A program made the position numbers and the translations under genes. A DNA stretch of 64,000 nt. Source: JANXLS01 sp035308565 (GTDB lineage Bacteria > Planctomycetota > SZUA-567 > H5-PLA8). The notes below the pieces were generated by a model that was not told the origin of the DNA, searched no databases, and worked only from the letters and a program-made list of their open reading frames with translations. The stretch is taken from contig DATGGK010000161.1 in the NCBI GenBank assembly GCA_035308565.1, positions 7,187-71,186 of the forward strand, read 5' to 3'. Below, one piece after another: positions 41,133-49,810 of this stretch. Each line of letters starts with the position of its first letter. Position 1 is the first letter of the stretch.

Positions 41133-42650
41133 ATGGGATTGCTGGACGGTTTGAAAAAAGCGATTGGCCTTGGCGCCGCGAAGCCGGCGGCGGCGCCGCA
41201 GCTCAGCGAGATGCAGCGGCTGGAGCAGTCGTCGTCGATCGATGCGTACGTTCAGACGCTGCGGCGGAAGTGGCTGGAGAAGGCGCTGTGGTCGAACGAG
41301 CAGACGGATTGGTTCAACAAGGAATTTCTGCCGCGGATGACTCAGCGCTTCGGCGGCGGCGCGGAGGGCGCGGCGCTGATTTCGATCGTGCGCGGCGCGT
41401 ACTATTACCAGGACGCGAAATATTATTCGCCGGAACTGACGCGAACCGCGAATGGACTCGCGGGCGGGCCGTTTGCGCTGGAAGGAACGCTGTTTTTGTA
41501 TCGCGGCGCATTACAGATCGGGCACACGTCGCGAGGGTGGGCGATCTTGATGAACGCGCTCAAACGGGGCGGCGGCGGGAATGAGTTGGCGGCGTGGGAA
41601 TGGCGCTCGGCGCTGCGCGGGCATGGGGAGAGCATCGATAAAAAAATCAGAGTCGAAGGCGAAGGCGCGATGCGCGAAACGGACAAACTCGGCGCGTCGA
41701 TGCTGGGCTGCCACGTGATGAAGAAGGCGCTTGATGTGACGAACGGACTGGGCGCCGAGCGGCTGGGCAGCGCGATTTACGAAAAGGAACGGGACGAAAT
41801 CGCTTCGTGGATCAACGGCTTTATCCGCTCGGGCGAGGAGGCGTGCATCTACAGTCTGCCGTCGCCCGCGGTGTTTATGCGCTTACAAATGGCCGCGGGC
41901 CGCGCGCCGGGAAATCCGTTCGACCGCATGATCGACCGCGTGATCGAGATGCGGCTGCAAAAGACGGGGAAGGATTTTGTCCGAAAAGAAACGGACGCCT
42001 ACCGCAAACATTTATCCGGAATCAAGGGCTATTTTCAATCGGTGAAAAACGAGTACGCCGATTTTTTTCCGGCGCTCGAATACGAAGCAGAGACGGCGTT
42101 GGCGGAGCAGAAATATTCGGCGGCGGCTGGCGTTTACGCGCACATGCTGCAAGCGCGGCCGTACCACGGCTACTATGCGTACCGCGCGGGCGAGGCGAAT
42201 GAGGCGGCGGGAGCGCGCGTGGATTCGTCGCGCTATTTTCTGCACGCGTCGCGCTCCGAATCGTCGTACTGGCGCGACAGGCTGGCGCGCGTTCAGTCTG
42301 CGCTGCGCGGGTATGAATTCGAGGCGCGCGCGATTAATGAATTGCCGCACGAATACCGGTCGGAGGCGGCGGAGGCGTTGGGTACGGCGCTGGGCGCGCG
42401 TTTTTCGGAAGCGTGGGAGATGTTCTTTTTCATGGTCACGCCACAATTGGGACGGCGGACGGCGCAGCTATTTCATTACGCGGGCGATATCGCGCTGAAT
42501 GAAGAGGCAGCGAATCGGTGTTTTGAGCGCGCGCGCGATTATTATTTCAAAGCCGGCAACGACGACGGCTTCAACGCGGTGGGATCGCGTTCGGCGCCGG
42601 AGGAAGTGTTCGATCCAATTGTGGTGGCGCTGGGGTCTGGGCCGGTGTGA
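41133..42650 (+). CDS. Helical protein of unknown function, last gene of chaperone operon
   Basis: A 505-residue protein that I do not recognise. It begins with an amphipathic segment (MGLLDGLKKAIGLGAAKPA) that could lie on a membrane. The body is mostly helix, with polar and aromatic patches (WLEKALWSNEQTDWFNKEFL, VRGAYYYQDAKYYSPELT). The last 200 residues resemble TPR-like pairs (EYEAETALAEQKYSAAAGVY, AYRAGEANEAAGARVDSSRY, YAGDIALNEEAANRCFERAR). No catalytic motif seen. GGAG lies 12 bases before the ATG. It follows the J-domain gene on the same strand by 57 bases and ends at a hairpin repeat, suggesting that the operon closes here. Confidence 0.7.
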   Translation: MGLLDGLKKAIGLGAAKPAAAPQLSEMQRLEQSSSIDAYVQTLRRKWLEKALWSNEQTDWFNKEFLPRMTQRFGGGAEGAALISIVRGAYYYQDAKYYSPELTRTANGLAGGPFALEGTLFLYRGALQIGHTSRGWAILMNALKRGGGGNELAAWEWRSALRGHGESIDKKIRVEGEGAMRETDKLGASMLGCHVMKKALDVTNGLGAERLGSAIYEKERDEIASWINGFIRSGEEACIYSLPSPAVFMRLQMAAGRAPGNPFDRMIDRVIEMRLQKTGKDFVRKETDAYRKHLSGIKGYFQSVKNEYADFFPALEYEAETALAEQKYSAAAGVYAHMLQARPYHGYYAYRAGEANEAAGARVDSSRYFLHASRSESSYWRDRLARVQSALRGYEFEARAINELPHEYRSEAAEALGTALGARFSEAWEMFFFMVTPQLGRRTAQLFHYAGDIALNEEAANRCFERARDYYFKAGNDDGFNAVGSRSAPEEVFDPIVVALGSGPV

Positions 42651-42726
42651 GTTCGTAGTCCCGCCTTTAGGCGGAACCCGGCGTGATTGCAAATGCGCGG
42701 TTCCGACTAAAGGCGGGACTACGAAC
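42651..42726. repeat. Paired-hairpin repeat, family B (CCGCC-TTTA-GGCGG), copy 1
   Basis: GTTCGTAGTCCCGCCTTTAG followed by GCGG and, inverted, CCGACTAAAGGCGGGACTAC followed by GAAC. It exactly fills the gap between two convergent genes (stop at 42650, stop at 42728). Confidence 0.85.
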
Positions 42727-42727
42727 G

Positions 42728-43993
42728 TCATTCACCAATGCAGAGAAGTTTTTCGCCGGCGCGAAGATACATGTCCTTGCCCGAGAAAACCGGCGAGGCG
42801 CCGGATCCGGCGGCGAGTGTGTTTTTTGCGATTTGCTTCGCTTCGCGTGTGGCTTCGAGCACGACGGTGTCGCCTTGATTTGAATTCAGGAAAAGATATT
42901 TGCCCGCGAGCGTCACGCTTGCGTACGCGATTGGGCCGCCTTCGTTCTCGCCAAAAAGCGCGCGCGCGTTGATCACGGGATCCTGATCGCCTTTGCCTTT
43001 CGTGTCGAAAGCGAACAACTCGCCTTTACCGGTCGCGGTGAAGAGCAGCCCGCTCCCTTGCGGTCGCGGCTCGTCAATCAGCGGCGAGCCGAAGACATCG
43101 CCCATGATCGAGGCGCTCCACAGTTCTTCGCCTTTGAACGCGGCGTTGAGGCGCGTGGCGTTGACGGCGTTTTCGTCAAAATAAATCACGCCGTCGCTCA
43201 CGACCGGCGAGGAGTTGTGACCCAGCCCAATGCCGGTGGCGGCGGACTTGCCGTTATCGGCGCGCACCACATCGCCATTCGGCGTGACGATAAGATCGGC
43301 ATCGCCGAGTTTGAACGAGGTTGGCGAGCCGTATTGCGAGGTCGCGTCGGTGTTCACCCAAAGCTGTTTTCCATTTGCCGGATCGAACGCGTAGAGATTG
43401 GTCATGTGGACGACCAGTTTTCCACCGCACAAAATCGGCGAGGAACTGCGCCCGTAACCAGTGCTTTGTTCGGCGTCGATGTACGCGGCCCACTGCGGCT
43501 TTCCGCTCAGGTCGATGGCTCGCACGATGCCATTGGCAAAGACGACATAAACGAATTTGCCGTCGGTGACCGGCGTGGCGGCGGCCATTCCGGAGCCGTT
43601 CTTCGGCGCTTCGTAGTCGGCGGCGCCTTTGCGGCTTTTTTCGTCTGGCAGATCGGCGGGATTGGATTCGACTTTCCAGAGGATTTGTCCGTTGGCGCGA
43701 TCGAGGCAAAGCAGCACATTCGGCTCGGAGGTCACGAGCACGCATTTATCGGTCAAAATTGGCGACGAATAGCTGCGGCCGACAGCAGTGCTCCAGCGGA
43801 TGTTTTTTTTTGCGGACCATTCAGTCGGCGGCGTTGCGCCTGGAAAACGCCCGCTGCCGTCGCCGCGGAAGCCGAACGGGTGTGCCTGCGACGGGCGGAA
43901 ATCGGGCGAACCAAGCGGCGCTGAATCGGATGCTAGAATTGCGGTAGATTGGATCAGAATTGAAATGAAGACAAGGCGACGGACGAATTGCAT
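42728..43993 (-). CDS. Secreted PQQ-type beta-propeller protein
   Basis: A 421-residue exported protein with a signal peptide (FVRRLVFISILIQSTAILAS). It is built of PQQ-like propeller blades, each with a Trp-containing turn: KNIRWSTAVGRSYSSPILTD, NVLLCLDRANGQILWKVESN, VRAIDLSGKPQWAAYIDAEQ, NLYAFDPANGKQLWVNTDAT and GELFAFDTKGKGDQDPVINA. Such proteins are common in planctomycetes, and bind no proven cofactor; the fold may be a scaffold. The start is the ATG at 43993 with GGAGA upstream. A 25-nt repeat is translated within it (DEPRPQGSGL). It follows aroDE by 64 bases on the same strand. Confidence 0.85.
   Translation of the reverse strand: MQFVRRLVFISILIQSTAILASDSAPLGSPDFRPSQAHPFGFRGDGSGRFPGATPPTEWSAKKNIRWSTAVGRSYSSPILTDKCVLVTSEPNVLLCLDRANGQILWKVESNPADLPDEKSRKGAADYEAPKNGSGMAAATPVTDGKFVYVVFANGIVRAIDLSGKPQWAAYIDAEQSTGYGRSSSPILCGGKLVVHMTNLYAFDPANGKQLWVNTDATSQYGSPTSFKLGDADLIVTPNGDVVRADNGKSAATGIGLGHNSSPVVSDGVIYFDENAVNATRLNAAFKGEELWSASIMGDVFGSPLIDEPRPQGSGLLFTATGKGELFAFDTKGKGDQDPVINARALFGENEGGPIAYASVTLAGKYLFLNSNQGDTVVLEATREAKQIAKNTLAAGSGASPVFSGKDMYLRAGEKLLCIGE
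43049..43073. repeat. 25-nt PRPQGSG repeat inside the PQQ protein gene
   Basis: The minus strand reads CGAGCCGCGACCGCAAGGGA then GCGGG, the consensus of the pair found in the kinase gene. It lies in a loop-like stretch (LIDEPRPQGSGLLFTATG) between two propeller strands, keeping the frame open. Confidence 0.8.
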
Positions 43994-44057
43994 GAATGTC
44001 TCCGCGGGAAAGAACCCTTTTGGATACAATCGAACGCGGTTGTTCAACAACGAAATT

Positions 44058-45647
44058 CTACTGGCTCCGGCGTTTTTTCAATTCATCGAGGACCGCACGT
44101 TCCATCGCTTCGCGCGGCGCGTTCTTGCCGGTCCAGCGTTCAAACTGCCGCACGCCCTGGCCGATGAACATCGAAACGCCTTCGAGCGTGCGGCAGCCGC
44201 GCTTTTCGGCAAGCTCCAGCAGTTTCGTGCGCTGCGGATTGTACACCGTATCGTACACAAGCACGCCGGGAGGAATCTGGGATTCTTCGAGCGGCGAGGC
44301 GTCCACGTTTGGCTGCATGCCCACGGGCGTGGCGTTGACGATGGCATCGATTTTCACTTTGGCGAGATCGCTGTCGGCGATGACCGTGGCGCCGACGTCG
44401 CGCGCGAGATTTTGGGCGCGTTCGCGGGTGCGGTTGAGCAGCATGACCGTCGCGCCGCGTTCCTTGACGCCGAACGCAATCGCCCGCGCCGCGCCGCCCG
44501 CGCCGAGGATCAGAATCTGTTTTCCTGAAAGCGAACCGAGCGCGGATTCGAGCGCGTCGGCTGCGGCGGGCGCGTCGGTGTTGAGACCCAGCCATTCAGG
44601 ATGCAGGCCCGCGCTGCTCTCAGACGCGCGCACAAGCGTGTTCACCGCGCCGATGGCCTTCGCGGACGGATCGAGATGCTGGCACGCGGCCAGCGCGGAT
44701 TCCTTGTGCGGAATCGTCACCGAAAGCCCTTTCAATATCGTGCCAAATGCGCGAACGAATTCGGCCGGATTGCAATCAACGAGAAACGGCACGTATACGC
44801 CATCTTCCTGCATTTCCTTGAACGCCGTATTGTGGAGCAGAGGCGAAAGGGAATGTGCGATCGGGTTGCCGATCACGCCGTAGATCGGCGTGGTTTCAGT
44901 GATCGCGCGGAAGCGGTAAAGTTCGTCCATCTCGCGCCAGGTGAGCTGGCCGGGCGCGGTGCCGGGCGCGTTTTCGCTGCGCGCGAAAGTGAACGGCTCG
45001 CCGAAGCGGCCGGCGAGGATGCGCGTCCATGCGCCGAATTCGCCCATGCAAAGAAACAACGGCGTGGGAAGATTCACTTTTGCGCCCGAAATTCGTTCGA
45101 CCTGCGAGGCGCGCGGCATGTTCTGCAATTCGTCGAGCAGGCGAAGCACCGGGACGGTGTCGAGAATCGATTTGGGCATGGAGACAACTTTAATTACGTC
45201 GGCGACGCCCTGCGACGATTGCTTGAGCCAGATGCCTCGCAATTCGTCGTACGAAAGCGGGCGCGAAAATTCGTGGTGGCTGACGATGAGGCGCGCGGCG
45301 CGTTTGTTGAATCCATCGCGCGGCGTTCGCGCTTCGATGTCCACGAAGGATGCGCCGCGGTTCACGGCCAATTGGAGAAAATGCAGCCGCTCGGCATCGC
45401 TCACGTCTTTGCGCATCCCGCCTTCGGCCGGATGGCGGAATGTGGCGACGGCGTTGGGCGCGAACTGATCCATCGCCCGGCTGAGCGATGCGTCGGTGAG
45501 ATCGTTGAAGAAATCGAGGCGCAGTTCGATCAGAAAACCGGGCTGATTGGCGAGCGCGCGAAACTCATTGTCGGCCATCAACTCGCGGACCGATTTATGG
45601 TGCGCGGCCACACAAATGGCGGGAGGCGGTTTCGTGGTTTTTTGCAT
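44058..45647 (-). CDS. aroDE: Bifunctional 3-dehydroquinate dehydratase / shikimate dehydrogenase
   Basis: Two consecutive steps of the shikimate pathway in one 529-residue chain. The N-terminal type I dehydroquinase (1 to about 240) has ELRLDFFNDL, the catalytic histidine in IVSHHEFSRPL and the Schiff-base lysine in DVIKVVSMPKS. The C-terminal shikimate dehydrogenase (about 250-529) has GNPIAHSLSPLLHNTAF, the catalytic lysine in VTIPHKESAL, LNTDAPAAADALE, the NADP loop ILILGAGGAARAIAFGV and ATPVGM. The fusion is known from Chlamydiae, Planctomycetes and plants, supporting the PVC placement. AGGAAA lies just before the ATG. It is probably co-transcribed with the PQQ protein. Confidence 0.95.
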   Translation of the reverse strand: MQKTTKPPPAICVAAHHKSVRELMADNEFRALANQPGFLIELRLDFFNDLTDASLSRAMDQFAPNAVATFRHPAEGGMRKDVSDAERLHFLQLAVNRGASFVDIEARTPRDGFNKRAARLIVSHHEFSRPLSYDELRGIWLKQSSQGVADVIKVVSMPKSILDTVPVLRLLDELQNMPRASQVERISGAKVNLPTPLFLCMGEFGAWTRILAGRFGEPFTFARSENAPGTAPGQLTWREMDELYRFRAITETTPIYGVIGNPIAHSLSPLLHNTAFKEMQEDGVYVPFLVDCNPAEFVRAFGTILKGLSVTIPHKESALAACQHLDPSAKAIGAVNTLVRASESSAGLHPEWLGLNTDAPAAADALESALGSLSGKQILILGAGGAARAIAFGVKERGATVMLLNRTRERAQNLARDVGATVIADSDLAKVKIDAIVNATPVGMQPNVDASPLEESQIPPGVLVYDTVYNPQRTKLLELAEKRGCRTLEGVSMFIGQGVRQFERWTGKNAPREAMERAVLDELKKRRSQ

Positions 45648-45814
45648 AATTTCCTATTCGCATTTGAGCGTTCTGCCCACGCCACTTTTTATCGACATGC
45701 AAGCGCCGAAATTCGACTAAATAATGCCGATACCGCGTGAGTCGGCTAAAAAATGCGATGTCGTGAAAACTCGGCGCAATGAATGTAGTGTGGAATATTG
45801 GAAAAAGCAAACCT

Positions 45815-46126
45815 TTAGTCTACCGATTCCACTTGCTCGACGGTCTGGACCAGGATTTTTCCGTCGCCGATGCGGCCGGTGCGGGAATTTTCGATCAAGG
45901 CTTTGTCCACCGCCGCGGCCGCGGATTCGTCGCAATAGATCTCAACGCGCGCCTTGGGTAGAAAGGTCCATTCGTATTCGCTGCCGGCATACAATTCAAG
46001 CTGGCCTTTCTGGCGCCCGTAGCCGCGCACTTCCGAAATCAGGACCGAGTGAACGCCCTCCTTGGGCAAGCTATGGAGCAGCGGCTCAAGTTTGAAGGGC
46101 TTGATGTATGCCTTGTATTTTTTCAT
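45815..46126 (-). CDS. glnB: PII nitrogen regulatory protein
   Basis: A 103-residue PII signal protein that senses 2-oxoglutarate and ATP/ADP. Sequence landmarks: YKAYIKPFKLEPLLHSL, the T-loop RGYGRQKGQLELYAGSEYEW with Tyr46 and Tyr51 both present (Tyr51 is the uridylylation site in enterics), FLPKARVEIYC and the B-loop TGRIGDGKILV. The C-terminus is about nine residues shorter than E. coli GlnB. Its ATG overlaps the rnc stop by one base (TAATG), so the two are translated together, which is an unusual pairing. No glnA, amtB or glnD is in the window. Confidence 0.93.
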   Translation of the reverse strand: MKKYKAYIKPFKLEPLLHSLPKEGVHSVLISEVRGYGRQKGQLELYAGSEYEWTFLPKARVEIYCDESAAAAVDKALIENSRTGRIGDGKILVQTVEQVESVD

Positions 46127-46953
46127 TACATGCTTGAACTCGACGACTCGATGACGGCGCTTATTTCGTGCGGCGGTTCTTCAGCGGGGCATTTTTGCGG
46201 CTCCGCGTCTTTGCGCGCTTGCTCGGCTTTTTGAGCGACTTCGGATTCCAGAATTTGCAGCGCGCGCTGCGCTGCTTCCTGCTCGGCTTCCTTCTTGCTT
46301 TTGCCTTTGCCCACGGGGAAAACGCGCTTCCCGATATGGCAGCAGACTTCGAAAATCTTGCCGTGGTCCGGGCCGATCGCGCCGACCACCGCGTAATGCG
46401 GGGTGACGCCGCAGATTTTCTGCGCGACGTGCTGCAGCGCGGATTTTGGATTCGGATCGCCGCCGGTTTCCGCGCAGACTTTCATCTCCGGACCGAGGAT
46501 GCGCAGCACGAACGCGCGCGCCGCTTCCAGTCCGCCATCGAGGTAAACGGACGCGGTTACGGCTTCAAACAAATTCGCGTAGACGCTCGGCGGGAGCGGT
46601 TCGTTCTGCGGCAGGCCTTTGCCGAAGCGCCCGACGTCGCGCAATCCGATCAATTCCGCGGCGCGGGCCAGCGACTGCGTGCTGACCACGCAGGATTTGA
46701 CTTTGGTCAAATCGCCTTCGTTCCAATCGGAGTGCCATTCGTAGAGCGCTTGCGCGACGCAGAGATTAACGACGGAATCGCCGAGGAATTCCATGCGTTC
46801 GTTGTCGCTGTTTGCGTGCGGCGTGCTGGACGGATGGGTCAGCGCGCGTTCGAGCAGGCTGGGATTGCCAAAAAGATAGCCAATACGGTCCTGCAAGCGC
46901 AAAAAGCTCGTGTCGGAACACGCTTTTGCGCGAACAAAGATTGTTGTTGCCAT
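46126..46953 (-). CDS. rnc: Ribonuclease III
   Basis: Cuts double-stranded RNA in rRNA maturation and antisense control. The 275-residue protein has the family signature NERMEFLGDSVVNLCVAQAL with the catalytic acids, the second acidic site NLFEAVTASVYLDGGLEAAR, and a C-terminal dsRNA-binding domain (NPKSALQHVAQKICG, GKGKSKKEAEQEAAQRALQI). A 35-residue acidic, Ser-rich tail (AEEPPHEISAVIESSSSS) follows the binding domain. ATG at 46953 with AAGAAAG upstream is preferred; GTG at 46977 is an alternative. PII follows with a one-base overlap. Confidence 0.95.
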   Translation of the reverse strand: MATTIFVRAKACSDTSFLRLQDRIGYLFGNPSLLERALTHPSSTPHANSDNERMEFLGDSVVNLCVAQALYEWHSDWNEGDLTKVKSCVVSTQSLARAAELIGLRDVGRFGKGLPQNEPLPPSVYANLFEAVTASVYLDGGLEAARAFVLRILGPEMKVCAETGGDPNPKSALQHVAQKICGVTPHYAVVGAIGPDHGKIFEVCCHIGKRVFPVGKGKSKKEAEQEAAQRALQILESEVAQKAEQARKDAEPQKCPAEEPPHEISAVIESSSSSM

Positions 46954-47167
46954 CGTTCTTTCTTGGAGAACAGGCACGAACAGGGTTGGCAGTTACAACC
47001 CTTCTCGCGCGCATTCTCTTAAAAGGCTGCGGCTTTTTCCTCGAAAACAGCTCCGAAGAATTCGAACGCAACGATAACTCACCGCGCCGCGGAGTCAAGA
47101 CTTAAGAGGCGGTGTTTTTTGAGTTTCGCTTTTTGATGCGAGAGGAAAAAGTGGTTAACATGGGGGC

Positions 47168-48571
47168 ATGGCTATTATTCGAGTCTCAATATGCTTTGCG
47201 ATTGCGAGCGCGATGCTTCTGTCGGCGGCGGGCGAATTTAAAGCGGGCACGGCGGCGGTCGTGATCACGCCGAAAGATGGCACGCCGATGGCGGGCTATT
47301 ATTCGATGCGTGCGGCGGATGGAGTGCTGGACGATTTGCACGCGAAAGCTATTGTCGTCGAACAGGACGGCGCGAAGGCGGCGTTTGTCGCGCTGGATTT
47401 GATCACCGTCACGCGGCCGATTGTGGTCGCGGCGCGCAAACTGATCGCGGAACAAACGGGGATTGCACCGGAGCGCGTGATGATTTCGGCGACGCATTCG
47501 CACACGGGGCCGGTGCTCGCGCGCGAGGGCATGCTGGACGACTTGATGGGCGGGAAGACGCCGGCGGCGCAGGAATTTGGCGGGGGATTGCCCGCGCTGA
47601 TCGCGCATTGCGTGGCGGAAGCGAATGCAAAACTGGCGCCAGCGCGGGCGCTGGCGACGCTGGGGCGCGAGGAGCAATTGAGCTTCAATCGGCGTTTTTT
47701 CATGCAGGACGGAAGCGTGTCGTGGAATCCGGCGAAGCTGGATAAGCGAATCGTGCGGCCGGCGGGACCGATCGATCCGGATGTGGGCGTGTTGTATTTT
47801 GAGAGCGCTGAAAAGAAACCGGCGCCGCTGGCGATGTATGTGAATTTCGCGATGCATCCCGATACGACAGGCGGGACGAAAATTTCCGCGGACTATCCGT
47901 ATTATCTTTCGAAGCGGCTGGCGGAGTACAAAGGCGACACGATGCTCACGCTGTTTGCGAACGGATGCTGCGGGAATATCAATCATCGAAATGTTGCCTG
48001 GGCCGATCCGCAGCACGGGCCGCGCGAGTCTGAGCGCATCGGCACGGTACTCGCCGGCGCGGTGTTGAGTTCAGTGCCGAATCTCGAGGCGCTGACGACA
48101 TACGCGCCGCGTGCGGCTTCGACGCCGGTGAAATTGCCGCTGCCGAAATTCACGGAGGCGCAGATCGAAGAAGCCAAGACGATCGCGCGCAAAATGTCCG
48201 ATCCGAAGATCGGCACGGTCGAGAAAGCGAAAGCGTTTTGTATTTTGGACGTGGTCGCGCGGGAAGGCGCGCCGCTGGAAGTGGAAGTGCAGGTCATTGC
48301 ATTGAGCGACGAAATGGCGGTTGTGTCGCTGCCGGGAGAGATTTTTGTGGAATTGGGATTGGCGATCAAAAAGGCGTCGCCGTTCAAACATACGTTTATT
48401 GCCGAGCTTGCAAATGGAAGCATCGGATACATCCCGAACGCGCCGGCGTACGCGCAGGGGAATTACGAAGTGTTCAGCGCGCGCTGCGCGGAGGGGGCGG
48501 GGGAGATGCTGGTGGAAGCGGCGGGGAAGTTGCTGAAAGAGCTGCGGGGGGCGAAGGAGAAGCAGAAGTGA
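47168..48571 (+). CDS. Secreted neutral/alkaline ceramidase-N-like hydrolase
   Basis: A 467-residue exported protein (signal peptide IIRVSICFAIASAMLLSAAG). The mature part opens with FKAGTAAVVITPKDGTPMAG, typical of neutral ceramidase N-terminal domains, and shows the zinc site ATHSHTGPVL and a second histidine in YVNFAMHPDTTGG, plus NGCCGNINHRNV. Planctomycetes carry many copies annotated as neutral/alkaline non-lysosomal ceramidase; most probably act on amides or esters other than ceramide. The usual C-terminal Ig-like domain is short or missing. The region before it (46954-47167) is divergent to rnc and has an AT-rich leader; no clear boxes. Confidence 0.85.
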   Translation: MAIIRVSICFAIASAMLLSAAGEFKAGTAAVVITPKDGTPMAGYYSMRAADGVLDDLHAKAIVVEQDGAKAAFVALDLITVTRPIVVAARKLIAEQTGIAPERVMISATHSHTGPVLAREGMLDDLMGGKTPAAQEFGGGLPALIAHCVAEANAKLAPARALATLGREEQLSFNRRFFMQDGSVSWNPAKLDKRIVRPAGPIDPDVGVLYFESAEKKPAPLAMYVNFAMHPDTTGGTKISADYPYYLSKRLAEYKGDTMLTLFANGCCGNINHRNVAWADPQHGPRESERIGTVLAGAVLSSVPNLEALTTYAPRAASTPVKLPLPKFTEAQIEEAKTIARKMSDPKIGTVEKAKAFCILDVVAREGAPLEVEVQVIALSDEMAVVSLPGEIFVELGLAIKKASPFKHTFIAELANGSIGYIPNAPAYAQGNYEVFSARCAEGAGEMLVEAAGKLLKELRGAKEKQK

Positions 48572-48676
48572 TGCGGGCGATGAAGTGCTGTCGTTTCCCG
48601 CGCCGCGAACGCGCTTCGCTTCGTCCCGGCGATCATTACACTCGACGCGGCGTGCGGACGCGCTAAAAGGCGGGGC

Positions 48677-49147
48677 ATGGTTTTCGAGACGATCAGTCCT
48701 CCTTATGCTGCGGCGCGCTGCGTGCTTTATGCGCTGGGCGGGTTGTATGTACTGCTATCGAGCCCGCGGCATTTGGGTGCGGCATTTGGCGGGTTCCTGG
48801 CGATCTGTACGATGGCGATGGTGTCGTGTTGGGGCCACGATTACATTGCGTTTTTGATGTACTGCGTGTTGGTTGCAGTTGCGTACAAAAGCAACGTGAT
48901 CACCGACGCGGTGTTGGGATCGATGATTTATGGGCTGGCATATTGTTGTGGCGTGGTCATTGCACCGCGCGTGGATCCCGGCGGATTTCCGCCGGCGAAT
49001 TTTTGGGGGGAAAGCGTGCCTCCTTTTTTCGGAGGGCGTTTGCCGCCGCTGATCGCGTTGGCGCTTGGGATGCCGGCGCTGAATCTGCTGGCGCACTGGA
49101 CGCGCAAAGCGGACGGGTTGTTGCGCGGGTTCAAGGATATGAATTGA
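48677..49147 (+). CDS. Small polytopic membrane protein
   Basis: A 156-residue protein with about four transmembrane helices (AARCVLYALGGLYVLLSS, GGFLAICTMAMVSCWG, YIAFLMYCVLVAVAYKSN, AVLGSMIYGLAYCCGVVIA) and a Pro/Gly/Phe-rich loop (PGGFPPANFWGESVPPFFGG). I do not recognise a family. It is followed 15 bases later by another small membrane protein on the same strand. Confidence 0.6.
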   Translation: MVFETISPPYAAARCVLYALGGLYVLLSSPRHLGAAFGGFLAICTMAMVSCWGHDYIAFLMYCVLVAVAYKSNVITDAVLGSMIYGLAYCCGVVIAPRVDPGGFPPANFWGESVPPFFGGRLPPLIALALGMPALNLLAHWTRKADGLLRGFKDMN

Positions 49148-49162
49148 CGAGGACGCGAATTC

Positions 49163-49708
49163 GTGTTTTCTCACGGCACACAAAAATCGTTCTGGTGGTT
49201 TGCGCTGGCGGGGGCGAGCGGCGTAGTGCTGGTGATCGTCCTTGTGCTTTTCGATGGCGCAATTGAGCGCGTGACGTGGCGACATGCGGAGTGGGGGCAG
49301 ATGGCGTTGTTTTCAGTGCTCAACATACCGATTGGCGCACTTGCGGTTTTTCGACTGCGCGCGCTTTACGCGAAATATCCGCCGCGCTGGACGGGACGGT
49401 GGCAGTTGGGGCTGGCGGATTTGATGGGAGTCGTTTTTCTGTTCGGGACGACGATGTTGTTCTTTCGCTCCGTGGCGCCGCAGAGCAATTTTCTAAGCCG
49501 GGGCGTGCCGCTGACGTTTGCGTTTTCGATTGGATTTCTGGCGGCGCTATTATTTGTCAGTAGAGTTGGCACGTCGCGCGGGTTGGGACGGTGGCTGGAT
49601 GCGTTTGGGTACACGATCCTGGCGCTGATGACGATGGTGACGGGTGTGCTGGCGCAGCCGATATTGATTCCGTGCGTCCTGCTGGTGGTGGTGTTGAATA
49701 TTTTGTGA
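49163..49708 (+). CDS. Small polytopic membrane protein
   Basis: A 181-residue protein, also unrecognised, with about five helices (FWWFALAGASGVVLVIVLVL, MALFSVLNIPIGALAVF, LADLMGVVFLFGTTMLFF, TFAFSIGFLAALLFVS, ILALMTMVTGVLAQPILIP). GTG start with GAGGA nine bases upstream. Likely co-transcribed with the gene at 48677. Its position next to a ceramidase-like gene gives no functional clue. Confidence 0.6.
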   Translation: MFSHGTQKSFWWFALAGASGVVLVIVLVLFDGAIERVTWRHAEWGQMALFSVLNIPIGALAVFRLRALYAKYPPRWTGRWQLGLADLMGVVFLFGTTMLFFRSVAPQSNFLSRGVPLTFAFSIGFLAALLFVSRVGTSRGLGRWLDAFGYTILALMTMVTGVLAQPILIPCVLLVVVLNIL

Positions 49709-49727
49709 GCAGCGGACGCGGCCCACC

Positions 49728-49771
49728 CCTCACCTCCGGCCCCTCTCCCCCAAGGGGAGAGAGGGGAGAAT
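49728..49771. repeat. CCCCTCTCCCC/GGGGAGAGGGG hairpin repeat
   Basis: CCCTCTCCCC-CAA-GGGGAGAGAGGGG forms a strong stem of about eleven pairs; the preceding CACCCCTCACCTCCGGC is commonly part of the same dispersed element in other bacterial genomes (recollection). It lies between two convergent genes and may serve as a terminator. Confidence 0.65.
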
Positions 49772-49810
49772 GGCGCGCGTCGCTTCGCGAATTGTGTCTT
49801 CGTGGAAGCG

